Origin: Nematostella vectensis
Taxonomy: Eukaryota; Cnidaria; Anthozoa; Actiniaria; Edwardsiidae
Direction: 5' to 3'
Length of the DNA stretch: 64,000 nt
Assembly: GCF_932526225.1 (NCBI RefSeq)
Contig: NC_064047.1
Span: 13,216,460-13,280,459, forward strand
Made by a program: the position numbers and the translations under genes. Under the pieces are notes generated by a model. It was not told the origin of the DNA. It searched no databases and saw only the letters and a list, made by a program, of their open reading frames with translations. Position 1 is the first letter of the stretch; each line of letters starts with the position of its first letter. Below are positions 20,905-31,764 of the stretch, in pieces.

Positions 20905-22347
20905 CGGGCAGCATCCACTCTGTCGCCGAGGCTCTTCTAATTTTCCTAGAAGCCCTTCCCGTTCCCGTCATCCCTTTCGGGTTCTACCAAAAGGCGCTGG
21001 AGTGCTGTAATAACTACATTTTGTGCAAGCAGCTGATCTGCCAGCTACCCGAGTGCCACCGGAACGCGTTCACTTATCTGACGGCGTTCCTGAGAGAGCT
21101 GCTTCTATCATCTACTGAAAACAAACTCGATGCAAAAACGCTCGGTGAGTACCCTGTTTAATGAACCCTGTTGTAGAAGAAACCGCTGTAGGTTTGGGAA
21201 CCCTGTGGTGTGAGTAAACACTGTAGTGGAAAAAAAGCATGATGTTAAATCGCTCGGTGAGTACCCTGTTATGGGAACCCTGTGGCGGAAGCCTTGGGAT
21301 TAGAGAAACCTCTGTAAAGGGAGCCGTGTGGTGAGGGAAACCTCTGTAGTGGGAGCCCTGTGGAAAAAGAAAGCTTTGTAGAGGGAGCCCTGGGGTGAAA
21401 AATACCTCTTTAGTGGGAGCCCTGTGGGGAGAGAAACCTCTTTAGTGGCAGCCCTGTGGGGGAGAGAAGCCTTTGTAGTGGGAGCCCTGTGGTAAAAGAA
21501 ACCTCTTTAGTGGGAGCCCTGTGGGAAGAGAAGCCTTTGTAGTGGGAGCCCTGTGGTAAAAGAAACCTCTTTAGTGGGAGCCCTTTGGGGAGAGAAGCCT
21601 TTGTAGTGGGAGCCATGTGGTAAAAGAAACCTTTTTAGTGGGAGCCCTGTGGGGAGAGAATCCTTTGTAGTGGGAGCCCTGTGGTAAAAGAAACCTCTTT
21701 AGTGGGAGCCCTGTGGGTAGAGAATCCTTTGTAGTGGGAGCCCTGTAGGGAGAGAAGCCTTTGTAGTGGGAGCCCTGTGGTAAAAGAAACCTCTTTAGTG
21801 GGAGCCCTGTGGGTAGAGAATCGTTTGTAGTGGGAGCCCTGTAGGGAGAGAAGCCTTTGTAGTGGGCGCCCTGTGGTAAAAGAAATCTCTTTAGTGGGAG
21901 CCCTGTGGGTAGAGAATCCTTTGTAGTGGGAGCCCTGTAGGGAGAGAAGCCTTTGTAGTGGGAGCCCTGTGGTAAAAGAAACCTTTCTAGTGGGAGCCCT
22001 GTGGGGAGAGAAACCTCTTTAGTGGCAGCCATGTGGGGAGAGAAGCCTTTGTAGTGTAATACCGCTGGCTCGCGAAGACTCGAACCTTCAAGGGGAAGCT
22101 GGAGCTGTAGGGGGGGATCACAAATACAATAATTATAGGCCTTGAAAAGGCCTCAAAAGGACCTGGGTGTGAGCTCCCTTTGTTGTTTTCAGCGACGTTG
22201 TTTGGCACGCTACTTCTGAGGGCGCCTAAGGACGAGGAGAGCGCGGCCCTCAGCAAGAGGGCCATCAGTCAGCTGACGCAGAAGAAGGCGCGATTCGTCT
22301 ACCACTTCCTAATCAACGAATTCGACGGTGGTATGAACAGTGCGTGA
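20905..22347 (+). pseudogene. Duplicated last two exons of OCRL (orphan copy)
   Basis: Exon copies 20905-21144 and 22193-22347 are the same lengths (240 and 155 bp) as the parents. They keep the donor, the acceptor and the open frame through [15 protein letters not shown] to EFDGGMNSA-stop. Upstream there is only 4-kb-block DNA, so the earlier ASH/RhoGAP exons and the phosphatase are missing. The acceptor keeps only its last ~14 bases of native context. It could be used as an alternative 3' end by read-through from the intact gene 17 kb upstream; otherwise it is a dead fragment. Confidence 0.85.
21310..22058. repeat. 32-bp minisatellite in duplicated OCRL intron
   Basis: Same repeat as at 2940-3562 but about 23 units. 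A ~50-bp AT-rich stretch present near 3625-3680 in unit 1 is missing here. Confidence 0.9.
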
Positions 22348-22793
22348 CGGAGGATAGCGTTACGCTACATTATGGGGACTGTCACGTAACCTCTTATCAA
22401 CATCTTTATCAACGAATTCGACGATGGCATTAATATTATGTGACGATAGATTGCGTGGTCATCGTTACATCTTTTGATCGCAAACAGTGTCGGTAGATTG
22501 CGTTACCTTGCGTGTCGAATGCTGTCACACAAAAGACTGCGTTACACATCCTGGTCAACTAGTTCGAGGACTCTTTACATGACTCATTGCGACACGTTTC
22601 GCGTGTTACAGATTCTAACCAGTGATCATTGGTGCGTTATAGCCACTTGCGAGACACTTGTCACGACGCCATCCAAAGAGGGTGATGCGTGACACACATA
22701 CCTTGAAATTCGTACAAGGCAGCCACGCAGAGCGTGACACGACATCAAGGACTTGCGGGACGCTCAATCCGACTTGTGTGACATATCATAAAG

Positions 22794-23050
22794 CCTGGTT
22801 TCGATATAGTCGTAACAGTCGTAAGGGTCGTAACAGTTATCTGCAAAAAAAATCTCGCGACTCTTACGACTATATGGAAACACTCGATGAGACCACCCTT
22901 ACGACAGATACGACCGAAACCGACGGGTCGTTTCACGGTCTTCAGATATAGAACCAATTCTATCCGTACAGTCGTAAGAGTCGCAAGTCGTAAGGTTCGC
23001 AGACGACTGTTACGACCTTTGCGATTGTTACGACTATATAGAAACCAAGG
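22794..23050. mobile_element. MITE-like inverted-repeat element (unit 2 copy)
   Basis: Same element and flanks as at 4341-4597. Confidence 0.7.
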
Positions 23051-23284
23051 CCTGAATGAAATTTAATCCAGCAATGGAAAAGCCTCCGTTCTATTGCGAA
23101 ATATTGGTGTTTCCAAAATGATCAATGAAAAAAAAGAAAACAATAGTGTCACGCAAGTCGCATTTACAGTCCTTAAAGCGTTCAGTAAAATGTGACCAAA
23201 TGGTCACATGATAGCCGCGACTGCAAACTTCCGTACAACTTAACTTGTTACGCACGCATGTGTGACAGGGCGGGATATGCAAAA

Positions 23285-23445
23285 TAATCAATACAATGTT
23301 ATGTATACATGCCACTTACAGATTTTTTTTTACTCAAGAGACAGTGATTTTATCGTATCAGATTTAATCAATACAATGTTATGTATACATGCCACTTACA
23401 GATTTTTTTTTACTCAAGAGACAGTGATTTTATCGTATCAGATTT
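23285..23445. repeat. 79-bp tandem duplication (unit 2 copy)
   Basis: Two copies beginning near 23287 and 23366, matching the pair at 4831. Confidence 0.85.
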
Positions 23446-23506
23446 TAAGAGTTATTCGGGGGTTGTATTTTTGCTAACAGTTCTATTGATATTGTGGGAA
23501 TTGAGT

Positions 23507-24089
23507 AATAAAAGTGTTATTATTTCTACTTTCACTCTTCAACTTTGTCAGTAAGCCATGCTACAGCCTTATTACCGAGGAAACTCAGAAATAAAAGTGT
23601 TATTATTTCTACTTTTAGTCTTCAACTTTGTCAGTAATCCTTGCTACAGCCTTATTAACGAAGAAAATCAAAAATAAAAGTGTTATTATTTCTACTTTTA
23701 CTCTTCAACTTTGTCAGTAATCCATTACAGCCTTATTACCGAGGAAACTCAGAAATAAAAGTGTTATTATTTCTACTTTCACTCTTCAACTTTGTCAGTA
23801 ATCCATGCTACAGCCTTATTGCCGAGGAAACTCAAGAAATAAAAGTGTTATTATCTCTACTTTCACTCTTCAACTTTGTCAGTAATCCATGCTACAGCCT
23901 TATTACCGAGGAAACTCAGTAATAAAAGTGTTATTATTTTCTACTTTCACTCTTCAACTTTGTCAGTAATCCATGCTACAGCCTTATTGCCGAGGAAACT
24001 CAAGAAATAAAAGTGTTATTATTTCTACTTTCACTCTTCAACTTTGTCAGTAATCCATGCTACAGCCTTATTACCGAGGAAACTCAGAC
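23507..24089. repeat. 81-84-bp tandem array at 3' end of 907-residue gene copy 2 (7 units)
   Basis: AATAAA-led units start near 23507, 23591, 23674, 23755, 23839, 23922 and 24006, one more than in unit 1. The innermost unit again overlaps the last codons of the gene. Confidence 0.9.
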
Positions 24090-26754
24090 CAGAACAGGCG
24101 ACCATCCCTCCTGCTATGGCGGCCCACCCTGCCGGGCCAGACAAGCCTGCCAAAGCAAGTCCTGTAGCAACAGCACCCGAGGAAACCACATCCGTTGCGT
24201 ACTCCGCGATACGGCCATTTCTCTTGCACCTGTACTTCTTGCCGTCCATCTTTCCTTCATCTCTTGCTTTCTTCAACTCCTTCATGTCCTTGTAAAAGAA
24301 TGCCCCTCCGACTATGGCAGATGTCACGGCGGCTACCGCGCCTGCCTTTGCGGCAGCTTTAAATGCCACGTTGGAGACCGTTTTCCTAGAGGCCTTGGAT
24401 GCGCCGTTGGCAACCGCACTCCCAACGTCATCAACACCACTTTCTATAACTTTAGACGTTTGTTTCACTCCCTGTGCTATGACATTTGTGCCCTGACCTG
24501 TGGCAACAGAAGCTTTCCCCAGCGTCTTCGTTGTTTCCTCGGCAACTTTGCTGGTCGTTTTCATTGCTTCCTTGATAGCACGCTTTGCCAATCGTTTTGC
24601 AGATTTCTTGGCTGCCTTATGTGCCATACTTCGGAAAAATCTTCTGCTGAATTCCTCAGCTGCTTTTTGTCCAGTCTGTGGAAGAATGTTTTCCGCCGTT
24701 TCTTTTCCCACTTTCATGAACGTCTTTCCGAATTCTTTATATGCCTTCTTCGCCACTTCCTTTTGCAAGTTTCTCATTGTATGCTTGCTTAATTCTCGGC
24801 CAGCTCCTATAGTTGTTTCTTGAAGTAATCGTTCCACCGTCGTTGTACCCAGAGCTGTTGCTAACTCAGTAGTCATCAGTTTCATCGCTATCCCTATGGA
24901 TTTCTTGTTGAGTTCCCTTGCGACAAACCCCGTTGCACAAACAGCACTTTTTGTCACAAAAACCTGACCTCCCTGAGTTAAGGAGCCAGTCACTATTTTC
25001 TCTCCTGAATTCCTCATTAATTTTCTTCCAGCCATTTCCAGCGCTTTTCTTGTGGCTTTTGAAACAGCTTTCCCTGTGGCGATGCCTACATTTTTCGAAG
25101 ATTGCTTCACAACACATTTGCCAGTTGTCTTGACACTATACTCTACCAAAGCTGTGATTCCATAGTGCATTCCAGTCTTTGTCACACCCATGACGGCCTT
25201 TGAAATCACAGGCTTGATAAAATCCCGTCCCCGTAAACTCCCACCTTTGCAGAAAACAATCTCGTAGGTAACTTGGAAGACAAATGCAAGAATGGTGAAC
25301 CTGTCTGTGGAGAAATGCGCTGCTAGGATAGGAAGCATGTGACGCGCCACAAACTCCATGACCTTGTCAGCAATGGGGGGCATATCTTCAATACATTCAT
25401 CAAGGCGCTCAAGGAGGAATTTGCGATGTTTTTCTGACAGCAGTTGGTCTGGAATTTCATCAACAAATGAGTGCAGGAATCCCTGAATTGAAAGAGATCG
25501 GCCTTGGTTTGCTAATCGTATGAGATTTCTTGAAGTCTCTTTGATCAATCTCTTCGTGTCAAGAGATGCATTTGGCGCGACGAACTCGCTCAGTGCCACA
25601 GGCACCGTGGTCTCCTTGAGTACGTCGACTACGCCACCATTTCCATACAAGGTAGCTCTTGTAGACTCTGTAACAACAATGCCGATAGCCTTGGTCGTCT
25701 GCGAGGATGTTCCAGGCAGTGTTGTTATCATCAAATCAGGAATGTACTCTTTGGCTTTTTCAAGAATCTCGTTTTTTTCTGGAATTCTTCCCGTTCTTAT
25801 AAAGTCATCGACAGTTGAGACAAAAAATGGTTCCATCGCCTTGAGCTGCTTTTCGGCCGATAACCCCAGATGGGTTTGGATAAACTCGATCAGTGCCGGT
25901 GTCAAATACTCCGTGACAGCCAGATTTCCTGCAGCTCTGAATTTCTCGTGAAAAACCCGGCAGATGTCAATGACAACTCCTCTTGCTTCGTGACTTACGT
26001 CTGTCCACACGGCATTGATCAGAACAAACAGGAGGTCGGTCATTCTGAGAAGGTTTAGCTTGCCTTCGTCATAAGCTGTTGCAGATTTTCTTGAGAGATG
26101 TGAGATGTGGTTAATACTTCTGCTAGCAACTCTCTTCACTCCCACATGAGTAAGATTCTTTATTTTTTGGAGCGCATTTACTAGTCTTGGTCTCAGGTAG
26201 CGCAAAACATCTTTGTGCACGTAACCGTCAAAGACTTGAACGATCTTGTTAGGATTCAATGTACTCATGGATGCATCGATAGCGGTTAGGAAGGTCTTTC
26301 TTAACTCAGGAAGTATGATGTCGTTAGTTACTAGCAGCAGCAGCTCCTGGAGTGAATTGGCTTTCGCTACTTTTAATGTCAGTCTCAGTAAATTATTCAA
26401 CGATTCAGCTTGGAAAGCCTTCAGAACATTCTTAAGAACAGCTGATGGGAGATTTTGCATCTCCACTTTGGCGCTCTCAATGCATCCGTTCTCCAAATAG
26501 GTCCGCAATATTTGACAAATTGGGCTTGAGACATTCCTGAGTATGGTCTCAACGTTAGCTCTATAAAAGGCGCCTAAAAACTCAGCAAGATATGGAATAA
26601 CCGTGTCGTTGATCACGTTTTCTACACTGTTGACTCCGAGCTGAAGAATCTCATTAATCCTCGTCGCCAAATATGCCTTTACTTCTGTTGGCAGCTCGCC
26701 ACAAATACTCTCCAGAGCGTCACAGAGGGAGGCTGCGAATTTACCTTCTGCCAT
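24031..26754 (-). CDS. Unidentified intronless 907-residue protein, copy 2
   Basis: Same length and start (MAEGKF) as copy 1 and fully open. By eye there are 10 nucleotide differences: eight replace residues (D to V, D to N, Q to R, K to Q, L to Q, R to C, I to R, R to S) and two are silent. This ratio is near that expected without selection. None falls in the C-terminal hydrophobic hairpin. A LINE fragment starts 30 bp upstream of the ATG, pointing away from it, and moves the promoter-like block about 1.4 kb off. Copy 2 may therefore be silent or differently driven. See copy 1 for protein features. Confidence 0.8.
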   Translation of the reverse strand: MAEGKFAASLCDALESICGELPTEVKAYLATRINEILQLGVNSVENVINDTVIPYLAEFLGAFYRANVETILRNVSSPICQILRTYLENGCIESAKVEMQNLPSAVLKNVLKAFQAESLNNLLRLTLKVAKANSLQELLLLVTNDIILPELRKTFLTAIDASMSTLNPNKIVQVFDGYVHKDVLRYLRPRLVNALQKIKNLTHVGVKRVASRSINHISHLSRKSATAYDEGKLNLLRMTDLLFVLINAVWTDVSHEARGVVIDICRVFHEKFRAAGNLAVTEYLTPALIEFIQTHLGLSAEKQLKAMEPFFVSTVDDFIRTGRIPEKNEILEKAKEYIPDLMITTLPGTSSQTTKAIGIVVTESTRATLYGNGGVVDVLKETTVPVALSEFVAPNASLDTKRLIKETSRNLIRLANQGRSLSIQGFLHSFVDEIPDQLLSEKHRKFLLERLDECIEDMPPIADKVMEFVARHMLPILAAHFSTDRFTILAFVFQVTYEIVFCKGGSLRGRDFIKPVISKAVMGVTKTGMHYGITALVEYSVKTTGKCVVKQSSKNVGIATGKAVSKATRKALEMAGRKLMRNSGEKIVTGSLTQGGQVFVTKSAVCATGFVARELNKKSIGIAMKLMTTELATALGTTTVERLLQETTIGAGRELSKHTMRNLQKEVAKKAYKEFGKTFMKVGKETAENILPQTGQKAAEEFSRRFFRSMAHKAAKKSAKRLAKRAIKEAMKTTSKVAEETTKTLGKASVATGQGTNVIAQGVKQTSKVIESGVDDVGSAVANGASKASRKTVSNVAFKAAAKAGAVAAVTSAIVGGAFFYKDMKELKKARDEGKMDGKKYRCKRNGRIAEYATDVVSSGAVATGLALAGLSGPAGWAAIAGGMVACSGLSFLGNKAVAWITDKVEE

Positions 26755-26784
26755 GACGGCCAGCTTGAAAGCAAATACAGAGTA

Positions 26785-28176
26785 TATGCTCAAGTCGGCA
26801 GCTATCACTCCCATCCCAAAGCAAAGACCACCAAGAACAATAGATAGCGATTTAAGACCTATTTCCTTAACATGTCAAATTTCTAAAGTTCTAGAAAGCT
26901 TCACTTTATCTAGAATGCTGCCGAAATTGCTTCCTAAGCTAGACACCAAACAATTTGCAGTTGCAGGGCGATCTACTGATCAAGCCCTAGTCTTCTTGCT
27001 TCATCTAGCCCTCGAAGTGTTAGACAGAGGTAATTGTTCCATTCGTTTCTTTTTCGCCGATTTCAGAAAGGGCTTCGACTTAATCGATCATAAGATATTA
27101 CTATCTAAGTTATCCTGTTCTGACATGCACTCTAGCTTAGTAAGGTGGGTTGCTGCTTTCCTATTAGAAAGGTCGCAGTCTGTCCAAATAGGCACGTTTA
27201 AATCTCAACCTAGAAAGCTTAATGGGGGCATCCCACAAGGCACAAAATTAGCGCCTATATTATTTGCTGTAATGGTGAACGAGCTTGTCGACAAATGGAG
27301 CTTGAGGGCAAAGTTTGTCGACGACCTTACAGTAATGGAAGTTATTCCCAGGAATTCACCATCAATAATGAGGTATATTGTGTCGGATATCCAAGAATTT
27401 GCCAGTAATAACAACATGCAACTTAATCCAACGAAATGCAAGGAGATGCGTGTAAGCTTTCTTCACTACAATAGCTGCGAGCTTCAACCCATTGCCACCG
27501 GTGGCACCTATATTGAGGAAGTGACATCATTTAAGCTACTCGGCGTGTACATTTCCAACGATCTGACATGGGCTGCTCACTGCGAGTACGTAGTGAAGAA
27601 AGCTAACAGGCGCCTTTACGCAATAAGGCAACTCAAGAAGAGTCGTGTCCCACAAGGGGACCTTGTTAGCATTTACTGCTGTCTCGTGCGCTCTATCCTG
27701 GAGTACGCATGCGTAGTCTTTGCCAACCTTCCAAAATATTTATCGCAAGATCTGGAGCGGATCCAGAGGCGCGCTTTGGCTATCATATTCCCATTTATCC
27801 CCTATGCGGACGCGCTGGCCAAGGCTGGTATTACCACCCTTGAGGAGCGCAGGAAAATAGCATGCAGTAAGTTTATCCGTAAGGTCACTCCTGACAATCC
27901 ACTCCATCTCCTAATACACAAACGCATAATTAACCAGTCCTCGCACTACAACTTAAGACCTAAAGACCATGTCACTCTAGCAACCAAAACCGACAGGTTC
28001 GGAAATTTTGTTAGCGTAAAGTTTGCAACCTCAGGCTTGGAGTGAATTATCAATATATCATATGTAAATTATATGTTAATTATATATTTATATGTATGCG
28101 TAATTGACCGTCACTGTAATTCAGTCCATGGACTGCGAAAGTGAAAAATAAACTTATTATTATTATTATTATTAGT
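26785..28176 (+). mobile_element. 5'-truncated non-LTR retrotransposon (CR1/L2-like LINE), RT domain
   Basis: Unit 1 shows the empty site (cagagtagtcaat), so the insert is defined at base level. It is about 1392 bp with AGTA flanking both sides. It opens inside the reverse transcriptase at LKSAAITPIPK and runs to a TGA at 28043-28045. Visible RT motifs are FADFRKGFDLIDHKILLSKL (A), GIPQGTKLAPILF (B), FVDD (C) and LLGVYISNDLTW. The 3' end is a (TTA)n tail, as in CR1/L2-type elements. The endonuclease and 5' part are absent, typical of abortive reverse transcription. The fragment's frame has no internal stop. The longer frame from 26753 is a chance fusion with gene flank. Confidence 0.92.
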
Positions 28177-28194
28177 AGTAGTCAATACAGAAGG

Positions 28195-28238
28195 TAGTCA
28201 CTTTTTAGCCGAATTCGTTGCTGCGCGACCTCGGCGAA
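28195..28238 (-). promoter_or_regulatory. Displaced copy of the putative core promoter (unit 2)
   Basis: Same block as at 8255-8300 with one substitution in the 16-mer (28212-28227). The LINE now lies between it and the ATG at 26754. Confidence 0.45.
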
Positions 28239-28413
28239 TTCAAAATCCTTGACTCGTTTGGCAATAGTCAATCAACGTCTATACCCGATGGCTTTGTTTT
28301 CGCTGTCGCGTTATAAACAATTTGACTTCACATAGCAAGGGAGTAGTGTTGTAGTAATGTTGTTGGACCATAGTCCAATCGACCTCGAGGTCTAATTGTA
28401 AATTACTTGAATG

Positions 28414-28631
28414 TGTAGTTCCAGAAAATATCCATACCCCCCCCCCCCCCCCCCCCCCCGCCAGTGAAGGTGGTCGGAGGTATTCCCCCACCCCTCTGGA
28501 ATTTCCAACTCCTGGAAAGAAATTAATACAGTAACTGTTAAGGAAAAAGTGCATTTTACCCCCCCTCCCCCTCTCCCCTTCCCCTTTCCAATCCCCTCCA
28601 TGGGGGTTTATGGATATTTTCTGGAACTACA
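28414..28631. mobile_element. MITE with TGTAGTTCCAGAAAATATCC termini (unit 2 copy)
   Basis: Same insertion as at 8476-8694; its second poly-C run is shorter. Confidence 0.8.
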
Positions 28632-28900
28632 GAATCACTTGTGTCGGAATGCAGCCTTCATCAGGAATAACAGATAATTATGACAAGTAAATTTAAACAA
28701 TCACAAGTTTCAGTGCGCGCACACGGGGGATGGTCTACGCGTGCAATCACCACCCTGGCGCCAAGCGGCCTCGATCTAGAAGTGGGAGTATCCATGGTTT
28801 GAAAGTACGCGCAGACCATCTCGCACGCACTAGAACTTGTGTGTTTTTTTTATATTTAATCGTCCTACTTATCCATTATTCCCGATAAACACAGCAAGGG

Positions 28901-29118
28901 ATTGGTCACGTGGTATGATTGCCTACGCGCTATTCCCAGACGAGAAATGGATTTGAATTTCTCGCGGTCGCGGAACCACGAATCCGGCTATAAATACAAA
29001 CTAAAGCACAAAGCAAGCGAATATTCGTTTGATGAGCATATTTCCTTAACGCGCTTTGTTTTTTTGCCGAAAAAAGAAAAACAGGGAGAAAGTATTACTT
29101 TCTAGGAATAAGGTAAGC
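28901..29118 (+). promoter_or_regulatory. TATA-type promoter-like block (unit 2)
   Basis: CACGTG 28907-28912, TATAAATA 28989-28996 and donor-like GTAAGC from 29113, all unchanged from unit 1. Confidence 0.35.
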
Positions 29119-31066
29119 TAAGATATTGGATATTTCTTGTGACTTGTTGAGCTGGATGACTTGAAAACTACAGTAATAGCACTGTTCTCGGAGTCCGTTT
29201 TATCGCTCGCACTCCTTGGAATAAGTTATAACCGAATTTAACTAATTCACAGATTAAATATATCTAACGTACTTAGAAACCAAGATCAAACCCTGGACGC
29301 AAAAAAAAAAAAAAAACTAAAAATGTTTTCACTACTTTTCTAGCATCAATGTACTTTTCTAGCATCAATGTAAAATCATTCAATATCAAATTAGAGACAT
29401 TTTTGAAAACATAGTGTGCCCATCCCTTAAATAAATGGATTGTTTGCGACGAGTTACAAATGAAAGGAAATTTGAACATTCATTTTCTTGTTGTGACGAG
29501 TGTTTTTTATTTAGTTGCTTTTATCACACTTCGTTGAATTTAATACAAGCATTTGAACCTATTATCACCTGTGCCGGCCCGGAGAAGTACGCACAACCCA
29601 AAAAAATTCATAAATAAAAAATAAACACAACAAGATGAAGATACTCTGGCATCAGTCTAAGGGATAAATGTTCTTTTGAAGGTATGCATCCAACCAAGGT
29701 GATAGCAACTACTCTTTGGCTAAATAATAGTTCAGGTTCTTAGAGAAATCTCAAATCAAACAAGGGAAAACAGCAGAATTAACCCAGTGAACTAAATGCT
29801 CAAAATACCACATAAGGGAAAGAGATCAGCAAACACAGCCTAAGACACAAATAGATAATGTTATTCTAATCCTCAAGGTCCATTTCCGTGGCATCAAAAC
29901 ATAATGGCCTCTCCGTGAAGGCTTCTGGAATCATCTTGCTGCCGTCACACATTGCAAAGCATTGTGGGAGTTTCACGGAAAAATTCGTCATGAAAATGAC
30001 CACGCCTCCGCCCGATTGTTGACAGCTTTTTAGAAGTCTTTTCACCCCGAAGCCAAACAAATTAGTTATAGGTCATACAGACCCAGAATAGCACTGTAAA
30101 CAATTTTAGAATCAATTTAGTTACAGAAAGGACAGCATATAAGGGAGCTTTGGTGATTCATTAGTCCAGACTACTGTAGTCAGATATAGAGTTTTTCAAG
30201 ACCTTATGGTCTAATTGTGAAGTCCTAAGGAATGAACTAGAGGTAATCTCAATGAGGTTTGACGATTACTCTGTTCATAATAATGGCTCATTTTGGCCTA
30301 ACTGTCAATTTGATCCATTTACTTATGGGGTCCCCTCCCCTACCTGGAAAGCTGGTGTTTCTAACATTGCTTTCCCCAATCAGTGTTAACATTGCTTTAA
30401 TAATAAAAATCTTTTTTAAAATCATTTTTGGGTCAAACATGTTACAACACAGTGTAACACACATTTAAACAAATTGCAATCCCTCATATGTTCATGAAAG
30501 CCCTCAGGTATCCCAGTCAACCCTGCGTGCAGGGTCTAGTTTATGAGAAAAAATTGAAGCAATCATCAATTTGTGCTAGCAGCAACGAGGGATAAGAGAT
30601 ACTCAGCAGATTGGATACTGCTGAGTAGGTGCAATAAAAAAAACTCAAAATAATCGGGGAGGTATCTTTCTTTTGTTAAATTGAGCTAAGCACTTTAAAA
30701 ATGATAAGCATTTCTACAATCCATTTTTAGGCCAATTATAGCTATAGCTCATCTTATGGAAAGGTCATTATTTATCGGGGGAGAGCTGTCAAGTTAATTT
30801 TTTCCGGTTCAAAAATTTGGACCCTCCCCCCATTTAAAGTCCAATCAAAGGCTCTGTGAGCTAACTCGTGAATGCAAATTTATTTTCCTAGTTATTTTTT
30901 TGTGTGCATAAAAGATATATTGGATACTGAACAAAGCATGAACACATCCAAGATGCATAAAAATGTCCTTATACCTTTTTTCCTAATTTTTTTTTTCTTT
31001 TCGATGTCATGACACACCAAGAACAGTATACTTAATTGTTATCATAAAAAATAAACAAAAAGATTC

Positions 31067-31140
31067 AGCGCCCTCAGTAGGAATCGAACCCGGGAAGCTG
31101 GGGTCATAGACCAATGTTCGCACTGCTAGACTAACGTGCC
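31067..31140 (-). pseudogene. tRNA-like pseudogene or SINE head (unit 2)
   Basis: Identical to the copy at 11121-11194, with A and B boxes intact and stems unpaired. Confidence 0.6.
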
Positions 31141-31598
31141 ATTACTGAGCAAAGTAGTAACTAAAATTATTTTTATTACTATGGGTATCGTAATGATCGA
31201 AAAGCTTTTTGCTAGCATGAAAATTTCAGCATATTCTTTCTGGAAACAAAATACAATACCCGCAATAATTGATCACGCTACTGTCATACAATGTGTTTTA
31301 TATGCTATTAACATTCTAGAAAAGCGCAAAATCGTTATTCGATGAAGAAGCGGGGGCCATATGTTTGTACGAGTTTTGTTTGATATTTAGTTTAGTTGAT
31401 TGGGAGGAATTGTGAAAAAGTAATTTGTGGAGATCTATCCTCTTCTATTCTGTCCATTGAACAGAGTTTTTATTTTCTTTTTACCCTGCGACCAGGGACC
31501 CAGCTAACAGATCATTTACCTTATGTTTCTCGAACTTAAAAGTCGCAGTTTTACTAGTCGCTCTTTCAGCACAAATTCGAACAAACAACGCGAAAACC

Positions 31599-31764
31599 AG
31601 CGGCGTAGCCAGGATTTTTAACAGGGGGGGGGGGGCAAAAGGCCCTTTCAAGGCATTTTCTTCTGTATTTTAGATAATGTCTCATACATTTACTGTATTT
31701 TTAGCTGATAGAAGGGGGGGGGGGGGAGGCGTTCCCCCTGGGCCACCCCCTTGGCTACACCCCT
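31599..31764. mobile_element. hAT-like MITE (block iv)
   Basis: Same element and GAAAACC flanks as in the other blocks. Confidence 0.8.

Noticed and set aside
21410-22265. Repeat proteins with [18 protein letters not shown] units
   Set aside because: They are translations of the 32-bp intronic minisatellite of OCRL.
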